Shown here piece after piece: positions 26,901 through 38,900 of a stretch of DNA of 64,000 bases. This stretch comes from Lampris incognitus. Taxonomy: Eukaryota > Chordata > Actinopteri > Lampriformes > Lampridae. Position 1 is the stretch's first letter. Every line of letters starts with the position of its first letter. A program made the position numbers and the translations under genes. Under the pieces are notes generated by a model. It was not told where the DNA came from, searched no databases, and saw only the letters and a list, made by a program, of their open reading frames with translations. Location of the stretch: positions 61,696,915 to 61,760,914 of the forward strand of contig NC_079216.1 of the NCBI RefSeq assembly GCF_029633865.1. Direction: 5' to 3'.

Positions 26901-29900
26901 AACTTCTGCATGATACTAATTTTTCATCTGTAAGATCTTGCCGACTTATCCTCAATATCTATTTTCTTCTTCTTTCCTCTGACAGCCTTTGAGTTTCTTC
27001 TACTTGATAGCTGATTATCTTTGGAAAACAAAAGTAGGACTTGTTCTGCTCTCTGTCAGCTCGACTGGAACAACCAAAAACAGCACAGAAATTAACCATT
27101 GTAAAATATTGAACCACGATAGCTTTTCTGTATGAATCAAACCTTGAAACAAATTCTGTCCACTCTGACTGTTTAGAAAACGTTTAGCATTGCGCAGTGA
27201 GAGCAACGCAGTATCCTATGGATTGGAGCCGTTGTCCTCCAACATGGCGGATGTGTTGCCGTCACGTGATATGTGACGTAATATGAGAATAACCCATAGT
27301 CTCCTCCTCACACAGCACTAGCATGCATACTACCATTCACCTAATTGTTGTGCATAATGTGTTTGTTGTTGCTATAGTGGGACTGTATTGTTCGTGATAA
27401 TATGTGGAGTGTCTGCTGTTGTCCATGGATGTATTGTGCTGCAGAGTTTAACATGCTGTACCGAAAACAAATTCCACCGGCCTTGGTCATGTGGCTAGTA
27501 AACAATCTATCTATCTATCTTGATGCATGCTCAATAATCCAGTAAAGAAAATCAAAGAAGGTTGAATCAGTTCATCTGGATACGACGTTTTTTTTTCCTC
27601 TAAATTTATTTCTGATTTTTCCCTTTTTCTCCTAATTTAATGGCCAATTGCTCCCTATTCTAGTTCAAACACCCACCCTCGTACTGTATGCGTTCGCCAA
27701 CTGCATCCCTCCGGCCAGCAGTCTCGAAGGAGACACCTCGCCACTTCCATAACAAAGCGAATCCAGGCCGAACCGCTGCTTTTTCTGAAACACACAGAGA
27801 TGCATTCATGTGATGAACACAAACCGACTCCGCCCCCCTCCCGAAGACAGCATTGCCAACTGTTGCTGCTTCATTGAATCCGGCTATCGTCGGATCTGAC
27901 AAGACCGAGGCATGAACCCCGGTCCCCAGTGGGCAACTGCATTGACACAAAGCCGATGCTTAGACAACTGCACCACCGCGGACCCCGGATACGACGTTTA
28001 TTGACAAAATTATTGTCTATAAACATTGTATCCAGATGAACTGATTCAACTTTAGCTATGTTACATAAGTGAAAAAAGGCAATATTGGTGATTTCTTTAA
28101 TGTGCTTATCAAGGGAAAGGCTGGGATCAAACGTGACACCAAGATTTTTGGCTGCTTCACTTTGTGAAATCACAGTGTTGTCGAGCGTTACTGTTACTTG
28201 ATCAAATTGGTGTCTATTTCTAGCAGGGCCAACGACCAGCATCTTAGTTTTATTGAAATTTAAAAGCAGGAAATTTAGTGACATCCAATTTTTCACAGCA
28301 GTCAAGCAGGCCTCTAAATTAGTCATTTGAGTACGATCATCAGCCTATATAAGCACATACAGCTGAATATCATCTGCATGGCAATGGAAATGTATTGGCC
28401 AAGAGGTGAAATGTAAAGAGAGAAAAGTAGAGGGCAAAGAACCGAGCCCTGAGGTACGCCATATGTAGCGTCAGAGAATTTCGATGTGATATTATTATAG
28501 CAGACACACTGTGTTCTTCCAGATAAGTAGGACTTAAGCCAAGAGAGAGCAAGGCCAGAGACACCAAAATTACTATGTGTTCTGTCTAATAGTATACAGT
28601 GATCAATGGTGTCAAAGGCTGTACCAAGGTCCAGTAATAGAAGGGCAAGTGGAATCAGAGTCCATAGTAAGTAAAAGATCATTTACCATTCTTGTTGGAG
28701 CAGTTTCAGTGAAGTGACAGGCCCTGAAATCCAATTGAAAAAAAATCATATAGATATCTTTATGTATGCCCAATAATCCAGGTAGGAAAATTACAGAAAG
28801 TTGAATCAGTTCATCTGGACAAATCGTTTATTGAAATGTTTCATCACTCATCTAAGTGACCTCTTCAGTCTCAACTGACTGCAGTATTTAGATGTGTATT
28901 TTCCAAAAACGTCTTAGTTACTATCAAACCCCAAAACACGCTGCGCCAGAAATTGTTCCACCCCAAGGATCAGGTCCCCTGACACAAACAGAGCAATGTA
29001 GTGTACACAGTTAAGTGCCGGGAGGACTGCTGTAAATTGTACATCGGGGAAACCAAACAGAAGAGCTAACACGCCAGGCTAGGACTCTGCAGTCTGCACC
29101 CATCTACAGGCCAGTGGCCACCAGGGGCATTTCCAGGATTTAAGGACATTTGGGGCATAGTCCGGACTTCGGTAGGGGGGTCTGGGGGATCCTCCCCCGT
29201 AAATTTTTTTGATAAACAAGCTCTGTTTTGATGCTTTTTTATGCACTCCGGCACCTAATTTACATTCATCATTGAAAAATTGAAATGTGTTCCTCAAAAA
29301 CTGTTGTTTACTCTCCGGATTAAGTGTGAATTGTGATGTTAAAAATATTAGTAGTTGTTAGTATTAGTACTAAGTTGAAGCAGAATACTTCACAACGGCT
29401 ATCATTAAACATTTATTGAAATGCTACAGTACCAGACTAGAGAAAAAAGTTAAATGTATTTATGTTAGCATTAGTTTATTGGAATATTAAATGTTCTTTC
29501 ACCCACTCACACACACACACATACACACACACACACACACACAGAGTTAGGTTAGAAACCTGCATTTATTTTGACAGGCTGTTATGTTACGAAGACTATC
29601 AGACATTCACACACGTTTATTGTCGGGTTTCACATAGGCTTAAATTTAAAATTATATTCAGGGCTACACTCAAAACGTTCAGGGCTGAAGCCCTGGCAAA
29701 ATGACCTAGCAACGCCGACAGTGGCCACTCTTTCAAAGATGAGGATGTGCACATCCTTGATAGGGAGGAACGCTGGTTTGAGCGGGGAATCGATGTGAAG
29801 AGGGAACGACCATCCCTGAACCGGGGGGGGGGGTGCGCTAAGAGTACATCTGTCGCCATCTTACAATGCTGTGATTGCAACCATTCTCTGTGAATAGTAC

Positions 29901-32900
29901 ACATGGCCATTGTAGCTCTAGTTAATGATCACAGCAATTTGCATATGAAACCGATCACTGTTTTCCGTCGATATGCCACTGTATTGTTTATAAGGGTGGG
30001 GATACCTGCAGTCAGTTTAGACTGAAGAGGTCACTTAGATGAGTGATGAAATGTTGTTCTCAATAAACATTATGTCCAGATGAACTGATTCAGCTTTCTG
30101 TGATTCATGTAGTTTTATCATTTTCTTCTACACCGGTCAAAAGTTGTTGATACCCAACTCTCTCTAGTACTTTAGAAACGAATGGAAGATTGGAGACTAT
30201 TAAGACCCTGGATCAGGGTGCAGTTTCTTAAGTAGAGGTTTGACCACAGCTGTCTTAAAACTGCTGGGAACAATGCCAGTAGTAAGTGATAAATTAACAA
30301 TGACCAGCATTGTAGGTCCTAGAAAAGGCCAGAGGTCTTTAAAAAGTTTTGCTGCTAAATGGTCAAGTAGAGAAGAAGTTGGTGTAGAAACTGACACAAG
30401 CTTAATCAAAGTATCAAGAGAGATTGTCTCAAAAGCTGTAATAACAGGGACTATCAGTGACTCAGTGTATAAATGTGAATTTGGTAAAAACAGGATCTGC
30501 AGGAGTAGCTGGAGTTGAAGAACTAATTGTGTCTCCGATGTCATCAACCTTATTGCAGAGAAGAGTCTAGAAACTCATGGGCCATGAATGGTGAGCAGCT
30601 CATAGACGGCTGCATTTTAGTAAATTTAGCTATAGTGTCAAAGAGAAATCTAGGATTATGTTCATCAATACTGATTAAGTGAGAGAGATATGCTGTTTTT
30701 GCAGCAGATAAAGCACACTTGTATTTCAATAAACACTCGTGCCAAGATAGGGTAAAAAACTTCTGCTTTCAATTTTCGTCATTTATATTCCAGTCTCCTG
30801 CATGCCCGCTTAAGAGCACATGTCTTGTTGTTAAACCAGGGTGTAGGCCTCTTAAGTCACCTAGCTCTGGCACTTAGAGGTGCAACCGAATCAAGAAGAC
30901 TAGAGAGGGCCACATTTAAGTCACTAGTGAGATTTTCAAAGGAGTCCGTCTCTACTGTGATAGGAGCCAAGACTTAAGGCACCTTCTGGCCAACTGCAGC
31001 TACAGTGGATGAACCAATGTGGCGAGTGGCAATCACATCTGTGCTGACATTAACAGGGCAGGCCAATGATGCTTCAAATGTGATGAGAAAATGATCTGAC
31101 ACCACTGATGTGGTTGGCAAGAGTCAGATCAGAAACAGCTATTCTTTTAGATAAAACCAAATCAAGGGTGTTACCATTGCAATGAGTCAACTCTTGAGCA
31201 GACTGCATGAACCTAAAAGTATCAAGCAGTGCCAGAAAGGCTTTATTTTACGATCACCAGCTTTACTCAGATGAATGTTGAAATTGCCGTTAATTAGAAT
31301 CTCTTCAGAATGAGTAACAAGACCTGAGGTACATTTTCCAAATTCTTCAAGAAATAGTGAGTAAGGGCCAGGAGGTGGATAGAGTACCACATTGAGGACT
31401 GAGCAGAGTCTGTTCATGGCTGAGGGAGATGGACTTAGAATAAGAGCCTCAAATGATTTGAATTAAGTTTCAAGTTTAGAAGTTAAATTGAAAATAGACT
31501 TGTATATTAAGGCAACGCCCCCACCTTATTTATTTGTCCAAGCTACATGGGCATACGTATAGTCAGGTGGGGAAGCTTAATTTAAGGGAAGGAAAAGAAT
31601 TTGGTTTCAGCTTGAAACCAAGATCTTTTTATCTTGAAACTGAAATGTTTTAATTTCAGTTTCAAGATACTTTCAAATATCTTGCCCCACGTTGGGTGCA
31701 AGATACTTATTTTCTAGCCCTGTGATGGCCTGGTGGCCTGTCCAGGGTGTCTCCATGCCTGCCACCCAATGACTGCTGGGATAAGCTGCAGCATCCCCAT
31801 GACCATGAGAGCAATATAAGCGGTTTGGATGATGGATGAATGGATGGAAAACATGTTGGTTTCAACAATGTTTCACAAAGCCTAATCATGTCAAAACTAT
31901 ATTCAGATCATTTCTTAGTAAGGGTTTGGTAGCCAGGCACTAGCCAGACTCTTCTCTTCTGTAGTTCCCGGTGGTGGAACAAGTTACCAAACTCCATTCG
32001 ATCCACTGAGTCCGTCTCCATCTTTTTTTTTTAACTTATATTTATTGGATTTTGCATTTTACAAGTCACAGAATCAGCATGAAATAAATCCAGTATAATT
32101 CCCATCCTTCCCCCTGCTCCCTAACCAACACCCCCCCCCCACATCCTCCAAAATGACATCAAGTACAAACAAATATATGACAGATATACAATGACTTCAT
32201 TCACATAAACAGACAAGGGGTAAAAGAAAAAAATACAAAATGAAAATTAATAAAAAAATACACTAATTTTTATCTTTTTAAACTAATTCTTAATTAGACT
32301 GCTACAGTTTAAAGACCCAGCACTTTCACAAACACCTCCACACCTGATGGTATTAATAATAATTTTAAAAAAACTGCTTCTATGCACCCTATGGATTGCC
32401 TTTGTGCACTGCCTGTTGACGCCTGTGTCCTGTTGGACTTGAACCTGTTTTTTTTTAGCACTTACTTGCATTGTTGTCTACTGACTACATCCTTGCTTGT
32501 GTTGTATTAACTCTCAGATGTACGTCGCTTTGGATAAAAGCGTCTGCTAAATTAAATTTTAACATTGTAGGCAGTGACCTGATATTTATAAAACCAAATT
32601 TAAGCATCTTGTTGCAGTGATCAGTCGTAGGCAGAACTTTAGAGCTATCACTAGATTAATTGTTGATTGTAATTAGACACCTGGTATTATTAGTTGACAA
32701 TTTTGAAGACCTACAGATGTGTGTGATCACACTTTTGATAACATAAGATGTTTGGTTCTGTAGATTATTAGGTGCTTCGTTGCACAATTCACCACCACCA
32801 GTGGTAGGGCAGATTATTAGATTATTGTGATTCCCACATATAGGTTAGGAGAGTTTGGGAGCAATACAGCAGGGAAGGGAGAGGGTCTTAATGTTATAGA

Positions 32901-35900
32901 CCCGTGTTTCCCAACCCTGTCCTCAAGAACACCCATCCTGCAGATTTTCATTGTAACCCTGCATAGGTAGCCCTGCTTGTACTTACTCAACCAATCATCT
33001 TATAGCACTTAATTATGCAAGGTGTGCACAATCTGACATAATTCATTGCTAATTGGTTGAATAACTACAAACTGATACCTATTCCCGGGTTGCAAAGAAA
33101 ATCTGCAGGATAGGGGGTCCTTGAGGACTTGGTTGGGAAACACTGTTATAGACCAAGCTGTCAGTCTGATAATCTATACTATGAGAAATTCACTGACTAG
33201 TCACATTAACTACACTAGTTGACTCCACATCGGCACTAGGTTTAAATGTAGCAGGTTGTCTAATCACATGCAACCTGCTGAATGATAAGTCCCTAGTGTC
33301 AAACTAAATGTAGACAGCTATCTATATACTAGACTGAAGAGCAGCGTTGCCCCCAGTAGGGTGAATGCTGTCCGCTTTCAGCAGGTAAGGGTGGCCCCAG
33401 AAAGAAAACCAGTTATCAACGAAACCGAGCCCCTGCTCATTACAGTAATCTGCCAGTCAGCGGTTCATATACATATCATCATGACCCCTCATGGGTAAGG
33501 GACCAGGGACAATTAATCGGCGCTGACATAGCTTTTTGGCCAACTCAAGCGTTCTGACTAGGCTAGCTTTTGTGATTTCTGATTGCTTTATCCTAGCATT
33601 ATTGGTGCCGACATTACATTACATTACAGTCATTTAGCCGACGCTTTTATCCAAAGCGACTTACAATAAGTGCATTTAACGTAGGAAATCAGGAGAACTA
33701 CTAGTCATCAGAGGTCATAAGTGCATCTTTTCTCTAAACAAGTATCTAAGAGCAAAACCAGTGCTAAAGTAAAAGCGCAAGAAAGAGATTTTTCTTTTTT
33801 AAATGAGTGAATACAATAAGTGCTAAGAACAAGTAACAGGGTAGTAGTTCTTGAAGAGGTGAGTTTTCAACCTGCGCCGAAAGATGGGCAGCGACTCCGC
33901 TGTCCTGACATCAGTGGGGAGTTCATTCCACCACTGTGGGGCCCAGACAGAAAAGAGCCGTGACCGGGTCGATTGGCAGCAGGGACCTCTGAGCAATGGG
34001 GCAACCAGATGTCCCGAGGCAGCAGAGCGAAGTGGTCGGGTGGGGGTGTAGGGCTTGACCATGGCCTGGAGATAGGAAAGAGCTGTTCCTTTCACTGCCC
34101 TGTAGGCTAGCACTAGAGTCTTAAAATGGATGCGAGCAGCTACTGGGAGCCAGTGTAGGGACATGAGAAGGGGAGTTGTGTGGGAGAACTTAGGGCAGTT
34201 GAACACCAGACAAGCTGCAGCTTTCTGAACAAGCTCCAGAGGTCTGATGGCCGATGCCGGGGCGCCAGCAAGAAGGGAGTTGCCGTAGTCCAGCCGGGAG
34301 ATGACCAGAGCCTGGATGAGCACCTGTGCCATCTCGTCAGTGAGGAATGGGTGAATCCTCCTGATGTTATAGAGGAGAAATCTGCAGGAGCGAGCAACCG
34401 ATGCAATGTTTGCAGCAAACGACAGTTGGTCGTCCAGGATCACACTCAGATTCCTCGCAGTCTGAGTTGGCGTCACCATGGTGTTGTCAATGGTGATGGC
34501 CAGGTCTCGGGTGTGGGCAACCTTTCCCCGGGAGGAACATCAGCTGTGTCTTGTCCAGATTGAGCTTCAGGTGGTGTGTCGCCATCCACTCTGAGATGTC
34601 AGTCAAGCACGCAGCAATGCGTGTCTCTACTTGTGTGTCAGAAGGAGGAAAGGACAAGATTGGCTGGGTGTCATCGGCATAACAATGGTAAGAGAAGTCA
34701 TGCAGAATAACAGAACCCAGGGATGTCGTGTACAGGCAGAAAAGGAGAGGACCCAGAACCGAACCTTGTGGAACACCTGTAGTCAGTCTGCTAGGCTCCG
34801 ACACAGATCCCCTCCATGTCACCTGGAGGAGCGACCCGTCAGGTAGGATGCAAACATTGAGAGTGCAGAGCCTGTGACACCCAGCCCCTCGAGGGTAGAG
34901 AGGAGGATCTGGTGTTTCACTGTGTCGAACGCTGCGGACAGGTCCAGGAGTATCAGGACAGAGGAGAGAGAGTTTGCTCTCGCAGAGTGCAGCGATTCTG
35001 CCACTGCAAGGAGGGCCGTCTCTGTCGAGTAACCCACCCTGAACCCAGACTGGTTGGGGTCCAGGAGGTTGTTCTGGTGGAGGTACAAAGAAAGTTGGTT
35101 AAAGACAGCACATTCGAAAGTTTTGGATAGAAAGGGTAGAAGGGAAACTGGTCTGTAGTTTTTGATGTCAGAGGGGTTAAGTGATGGTTTCTTGAGAAGG
35201 GGGGTGATTCTAGCAGTCTTGAAGGCAGATGGAAAGCATCCTGCCTGGAGGGAGGTGTTGATGAGGTAGGTTAGAAAGAGAAGGAGTTCAGGTGTTGTGG
35301 GGCGACTGGGTGTGATGAGGTTGAGGACCTCATCGGGGGAGAGGGGAGCGAGGTGGGATAGGGTTGGACGTGGAGAGGTGAGGGACGGTGCAGAGGGTGG
35401 GATAGTGCAAGCAGCACTAACCGGGTGGTGAGAAAAGGAGGCTCTGATGTCGTTTACCTTCTTGTCAAAGAAGTTAGCGAAGTCATCAGGGAGAAGGGAG
35501 GAAGTAGGAGGAGAAGGTAGGGGTTGAAGAAATGTAGAGAAGGTTCCAAAGAGTTTCTTAGGATTAGAGGCAGAGGGTAGGATTTTAGAGTGATAGAAGG
35601 CAGCCTTAGCAGCAGAAAGGGAGGAGGAGAAAGTGGAAAGAAGAGATTGGAAGTTGAGAAGGTCCTCTGGGAGTTTGCCTTTTCTCTATTTGCGCTCTGC
35701 CACTCGTAGGCTCCGTCTGTCAGTACGTACTGAGTCGGACAGCCAAGGGGCAGGTGGAGTTGGACATGCAGGCCTGGAGGTGAGGGGACAGAGATTGTCC
35801 AGAGAAGAGGAGAGGGTAGAGAGAAGAAGATCAGTAGCAGTCTCAGGGGGTAGGAGAGAGAAAGATTCAGGTGTAGGGAGGATAGAGGTAACACAAGAAG

Positions 35901-38900
35901 AAAGATCAGTGGTGGAGAGAGAGAGGAGGTGTCTATGGGTGGAAACCATGTGGCTGAGGGGAGGGGCTGAGGGGGATAAAGAGAGGGAGAGAGAGTAGGA
36001 TAAGAAATAGTGGTCAGAGAGCTGGAGGGGAGTAACGGAGAGATTGGAAATAGGACAGTGTCTAGTAAAGATAAGGTCCCGCTGGTTGCCGGCCTTGTGG
36101 GTAGGAGGAGAGGGTGAGAGGTGAAGGTCAAAGGAGGAGAGGAAAGAGAGAAGAGGATCTAGTTTGTCAGTGTGGATGTTGAAGTCACCGAGAAGGATAA
36201 GTGCAGAGTCATCAACAGGGACGTGCGAGACAAGTGTGTCAAGCTCCTCCAGAAACTTCCCAAAGGGGCCTGGTGGGCGGTACACAACCACAATGGTGAG
36301 TTTGACTGGATAAGAGACAGTAACAGCATGAAATTCAAAAGAGGGTGGAGAAAATTGTGGAATGGATACAAGAGAGTATTTCCATTTTAGGGAGATTAGC
36401 AGGCCAGTACACCACCTTGCCTCCCAGCTCTGGGAGTGTGAGAAAAAGAATACACATCTGACAGAGCTGCGGGTGTGGTAGTGTTTTCTGGCATGATCCA
36501 TGTCTCAGTTAGAGCAAGAAAGTTGAGGGAGAGCAAGGATGCGTAGCCTGAGATAAACTCAGCTTTCGGCACCCCAGACTGGCAATTCCAGAGCCCTCCC
36601 ATCACCACTCTACTCAGCGTGAGTAGAGAGAGTGGGATAACTGAGATTGGTAGGGTCACAGCGCCTAGGAGTGACCCAACATCTATGCCAGCCCCGGGAA
36701 GAGGAAAGGATAGGAATCTGAAGGAAACACATAGTCTATACTAGGTACACAAAATACAGATGACTGACCGGATCTAAAAAGAGCAGTCCTTGCTTGACGA
36801 AATCTTGGCTTGTAAAAGTCGCACTTGCCTTTGTTCACTCTTGCCTTCGTTCAACCTAGACCTGTTCGCCCTAGGCTTGTTTGCCTGTTGCTTGGAAGCT
36901 GACATGAAGACATGAATGACAATGTTGCTGAAAGTAGTGGTGCTGTGTACCTGGGTTCCCTGATTCTCCCTCCGTGATGCCAGTACCCTAAGATTATCCT
37001 CTATGTCGGAGACTCTGGCCTCGGGTAAACAGTGAACTAAGGCTGGCGAGCTAATCTGATATTGCAGGTAATGGTGCCTCCTATCATTAGTGTGCATTGC
37101 TTTACCCTGTCGACATGAGCAGGAGAGACACACTGGCCAGTAGGACTACCAACAGGGTTGGTAAGGGGAAAAAACGGTTTACAAGCAGAAGTGGTGCCTG
37201 CAGACTAGGCCACATGACAGGAGGCTTGCTCTTGCGAGCCTTCCAACACCAGCCAAGAGGGACAAACTCCGCCACATCTGCCAAAGAGGCTGAGCTAGTG
37301 CTAACAATAGCACGTCGGCTGTCAAGCCTGGGACTATCTGAAGTGCCTGTCACTTCTAACGTAATCCTAGCCAAAAGAAGCTGCTCTAACTCACGGACAG
37401 TTCTCTCTAGTAGAGACAACCTATCTGTAACTGTGGAACAGTCACCACACACCATTGTTTTAACGAGGCTGCTTTGACTGTAAATGCAATAAAGCTAACT
37501 CCTAAAATAAGCTAAGGTCGAAGCTAGTAAACAGATTAGAAATGAAAGGCTACCCACAAACACAAGAGTCATTGAGAAAGAAAACTAGCGAATCTACTGA
37601 CAAGTGAACTAAGCACAGAAAATAGCATAATCAGTAGGATAAACGAAGAGGTAAGAGCAGAATATAGAAGAGAAGAGAGAGTTAGAGAATAAACAGCAGT
37701 TACTGATCTCACGAAGCCAAATCTCACGGAGCCGGAAGTTCGAAGAACAAACACTGTAGGCTAAGAGCTGACTTGAACAGCATGCTCAGCAGATCAGAAA
37801 ACGAACCCTACAATAAAGCTTACCGCTTAGCTAGGCTAAGCTCGGGAATGAATGGCTACCCAGTTATACAAGAGTCGTTTGAGAAAGAAAACTAGTGAAT
37901 CTAGCAATAAGTGAACTAAGCATAGAAAATAGCATAATCAGTAGGACAAATAAGAGGTTAGACCAGAATGGAGAAGAATATAGAAGAGAAGACAAAGAGA
38001 ATAAACAGCAGTTATCGATCTCACGAAGCCGAATCTCACAAAGCCGGAAGATCATTGTCCGACACCGTAAGGGATGTTGCTCCTTAGGTGGGTGGGGATG
38101 GTAACAGTCACTGAACCGGCACAGTGTATGCAAGCTTTGCTCACTGCACACCTCACTGCATCCACATTAGCCCCCTTTAGCCTTGAGGTGGGGAAGTAAG
38201 CTCCCCACTGACACATGGACTCAAAGGACTCACAAAGCAAGGCGTAGAGTATATAGGCACACATGCGTCACACACATACACACACACACACACACAGTAC
38301 ATACACTTCCATTTGCATGTATGAGTGAGAGAGACAAAAACTAATCCACAAGCACATGAACACACGACGGTTCATATTTTGAAGGAATGTTCCCAGTTTT
38401 CCAACACTAACTCCGAAGAACTCAGAAAGAGATACAGGGTGATAAGAACATAAAAACTTGAAAGCTATGTTAAGTTCATTCACTCTGACATAACATAACA
38501 CATTTAAAATATGCACTTCGTGTTTGACTTCTCTCATCTTCTCGTGTCCAGCTGTCCCTGTGAGTTCCTGGTGAATTTCTGTCCACAAGCAGTCGTCCGC
38601 CCACAGCTGACTCTCTGTCTCCCTCTGGTACTTTCCTCTCCTCCCTGTCTGTTCCCGTCAGGACTCTTTTTTCATGCCCTCATTTTGCTCTTCCTTCTAG
38701 TTTGCCTGCCCTTGCTCCCTCTCGATCTCGTACTCATTCTGACATCATGGCCTCCCCCGCGTGCTCCCTCTCCCTGGTATATATCATTGTACAGTGCAAA
38801 TCACGAACGGTTCACAACACTGCTCATGTTTCCGCTCACAATAACAACCCCTCCCCTCCTCCTCTGGCTTCATCCCTTCGTTCCCGATCCATCTCTCCCC

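Larger units (their letters stand above)
25190..27517 (+). mobile_element. Rex1/CR1-like LINE fragment, split by a Harbinger-like insertion
   Basis: Plus-strand translation from 25190 gives [15 protein letters not shown], the catalytic box [13 protein letters not shown], and further on [20 protein letters not shown] and [20 protein letters not shown]. At least one stop interrupts it. The 3' UTR resumes after the transposon at 27299 and ends in (TCTA)n at about 27500-27517, a typical simple-repeat tail. It is 5'-truncated. The clade name is inference. Confidence 0.7.
28760..30110 (+). mobile_element. Penelope-like element, 5'-truncated, inserted in LINE A
   Basis: Terminal-repeat sequence lies inverted at the left (28764-28890) and direct at the right (29998-30105), sharing ttgaatcagttcatctgga or its complement. 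Between them the plus strand encodes remnants of the GIY-YIG endonuclease, the domain that distinguishes PLEs from LINEs. LINE A's reverse transcriptase is interrupted at exactly this segment. Confidence 0.78.
31187..31910 (-). pseudogene. LINE A endonuclease domain, split by a SINE fragment
   Basis: The minus strand encodes RLCETLLKP (compare the ETWLKP box of APE-type endonucleases) at 31860-31905. It then gives [12 protein letters not shown] and, at 31187-31417, [17 protein letters not shown] with INGNFNIHL, the GDFNIH box with a changed D. The SINE piece 31705-31853 lies between these blocks. Confidence 0.72.
28054..38060 (-). mobile_element. LINE A: long CR1/L2-group element, antisense, fragmented by later insertions
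   Basis: Minus-strand pieces follow the order expected for one LINE: 5' repeats (37520-38060), ORF1 with a coiled-coil-like start (37102-37455), an SGNH-esterase-like part (36909-37060 continuing at 33146-33609), endonuclease (31854-31910 and 31187-31690), RT start (30111-30550) and RT core and end (28054-28750). Insertions: LINE B 33615-36908, hAT MITE 32902-33145, a plus-strand LINE fragment 31930-32560, SINE 31705-31853, PLE 28760-30110. All frames contain stops. The assembly is inference, supported by continuity of the protein across the breaks. Confidence 0.7.

Noticed and set aside
24540..27517. One bidirectional LINE
   Set aside because: The left part encodes an antisense ORF2 C terminus and the right part a sense reverse transcriptase of different type; they are two separate fragments.
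35454..36501. Long antisense open frames (225 and 271 residues) suggesting a host gene
   Set aside because: Their translation contains APE endonuclease boxes (ETW nearby, GDFNIH, SDHYF) of a LINE and they lie in line with its reverse transcriptase; they are LINE B ORF2.
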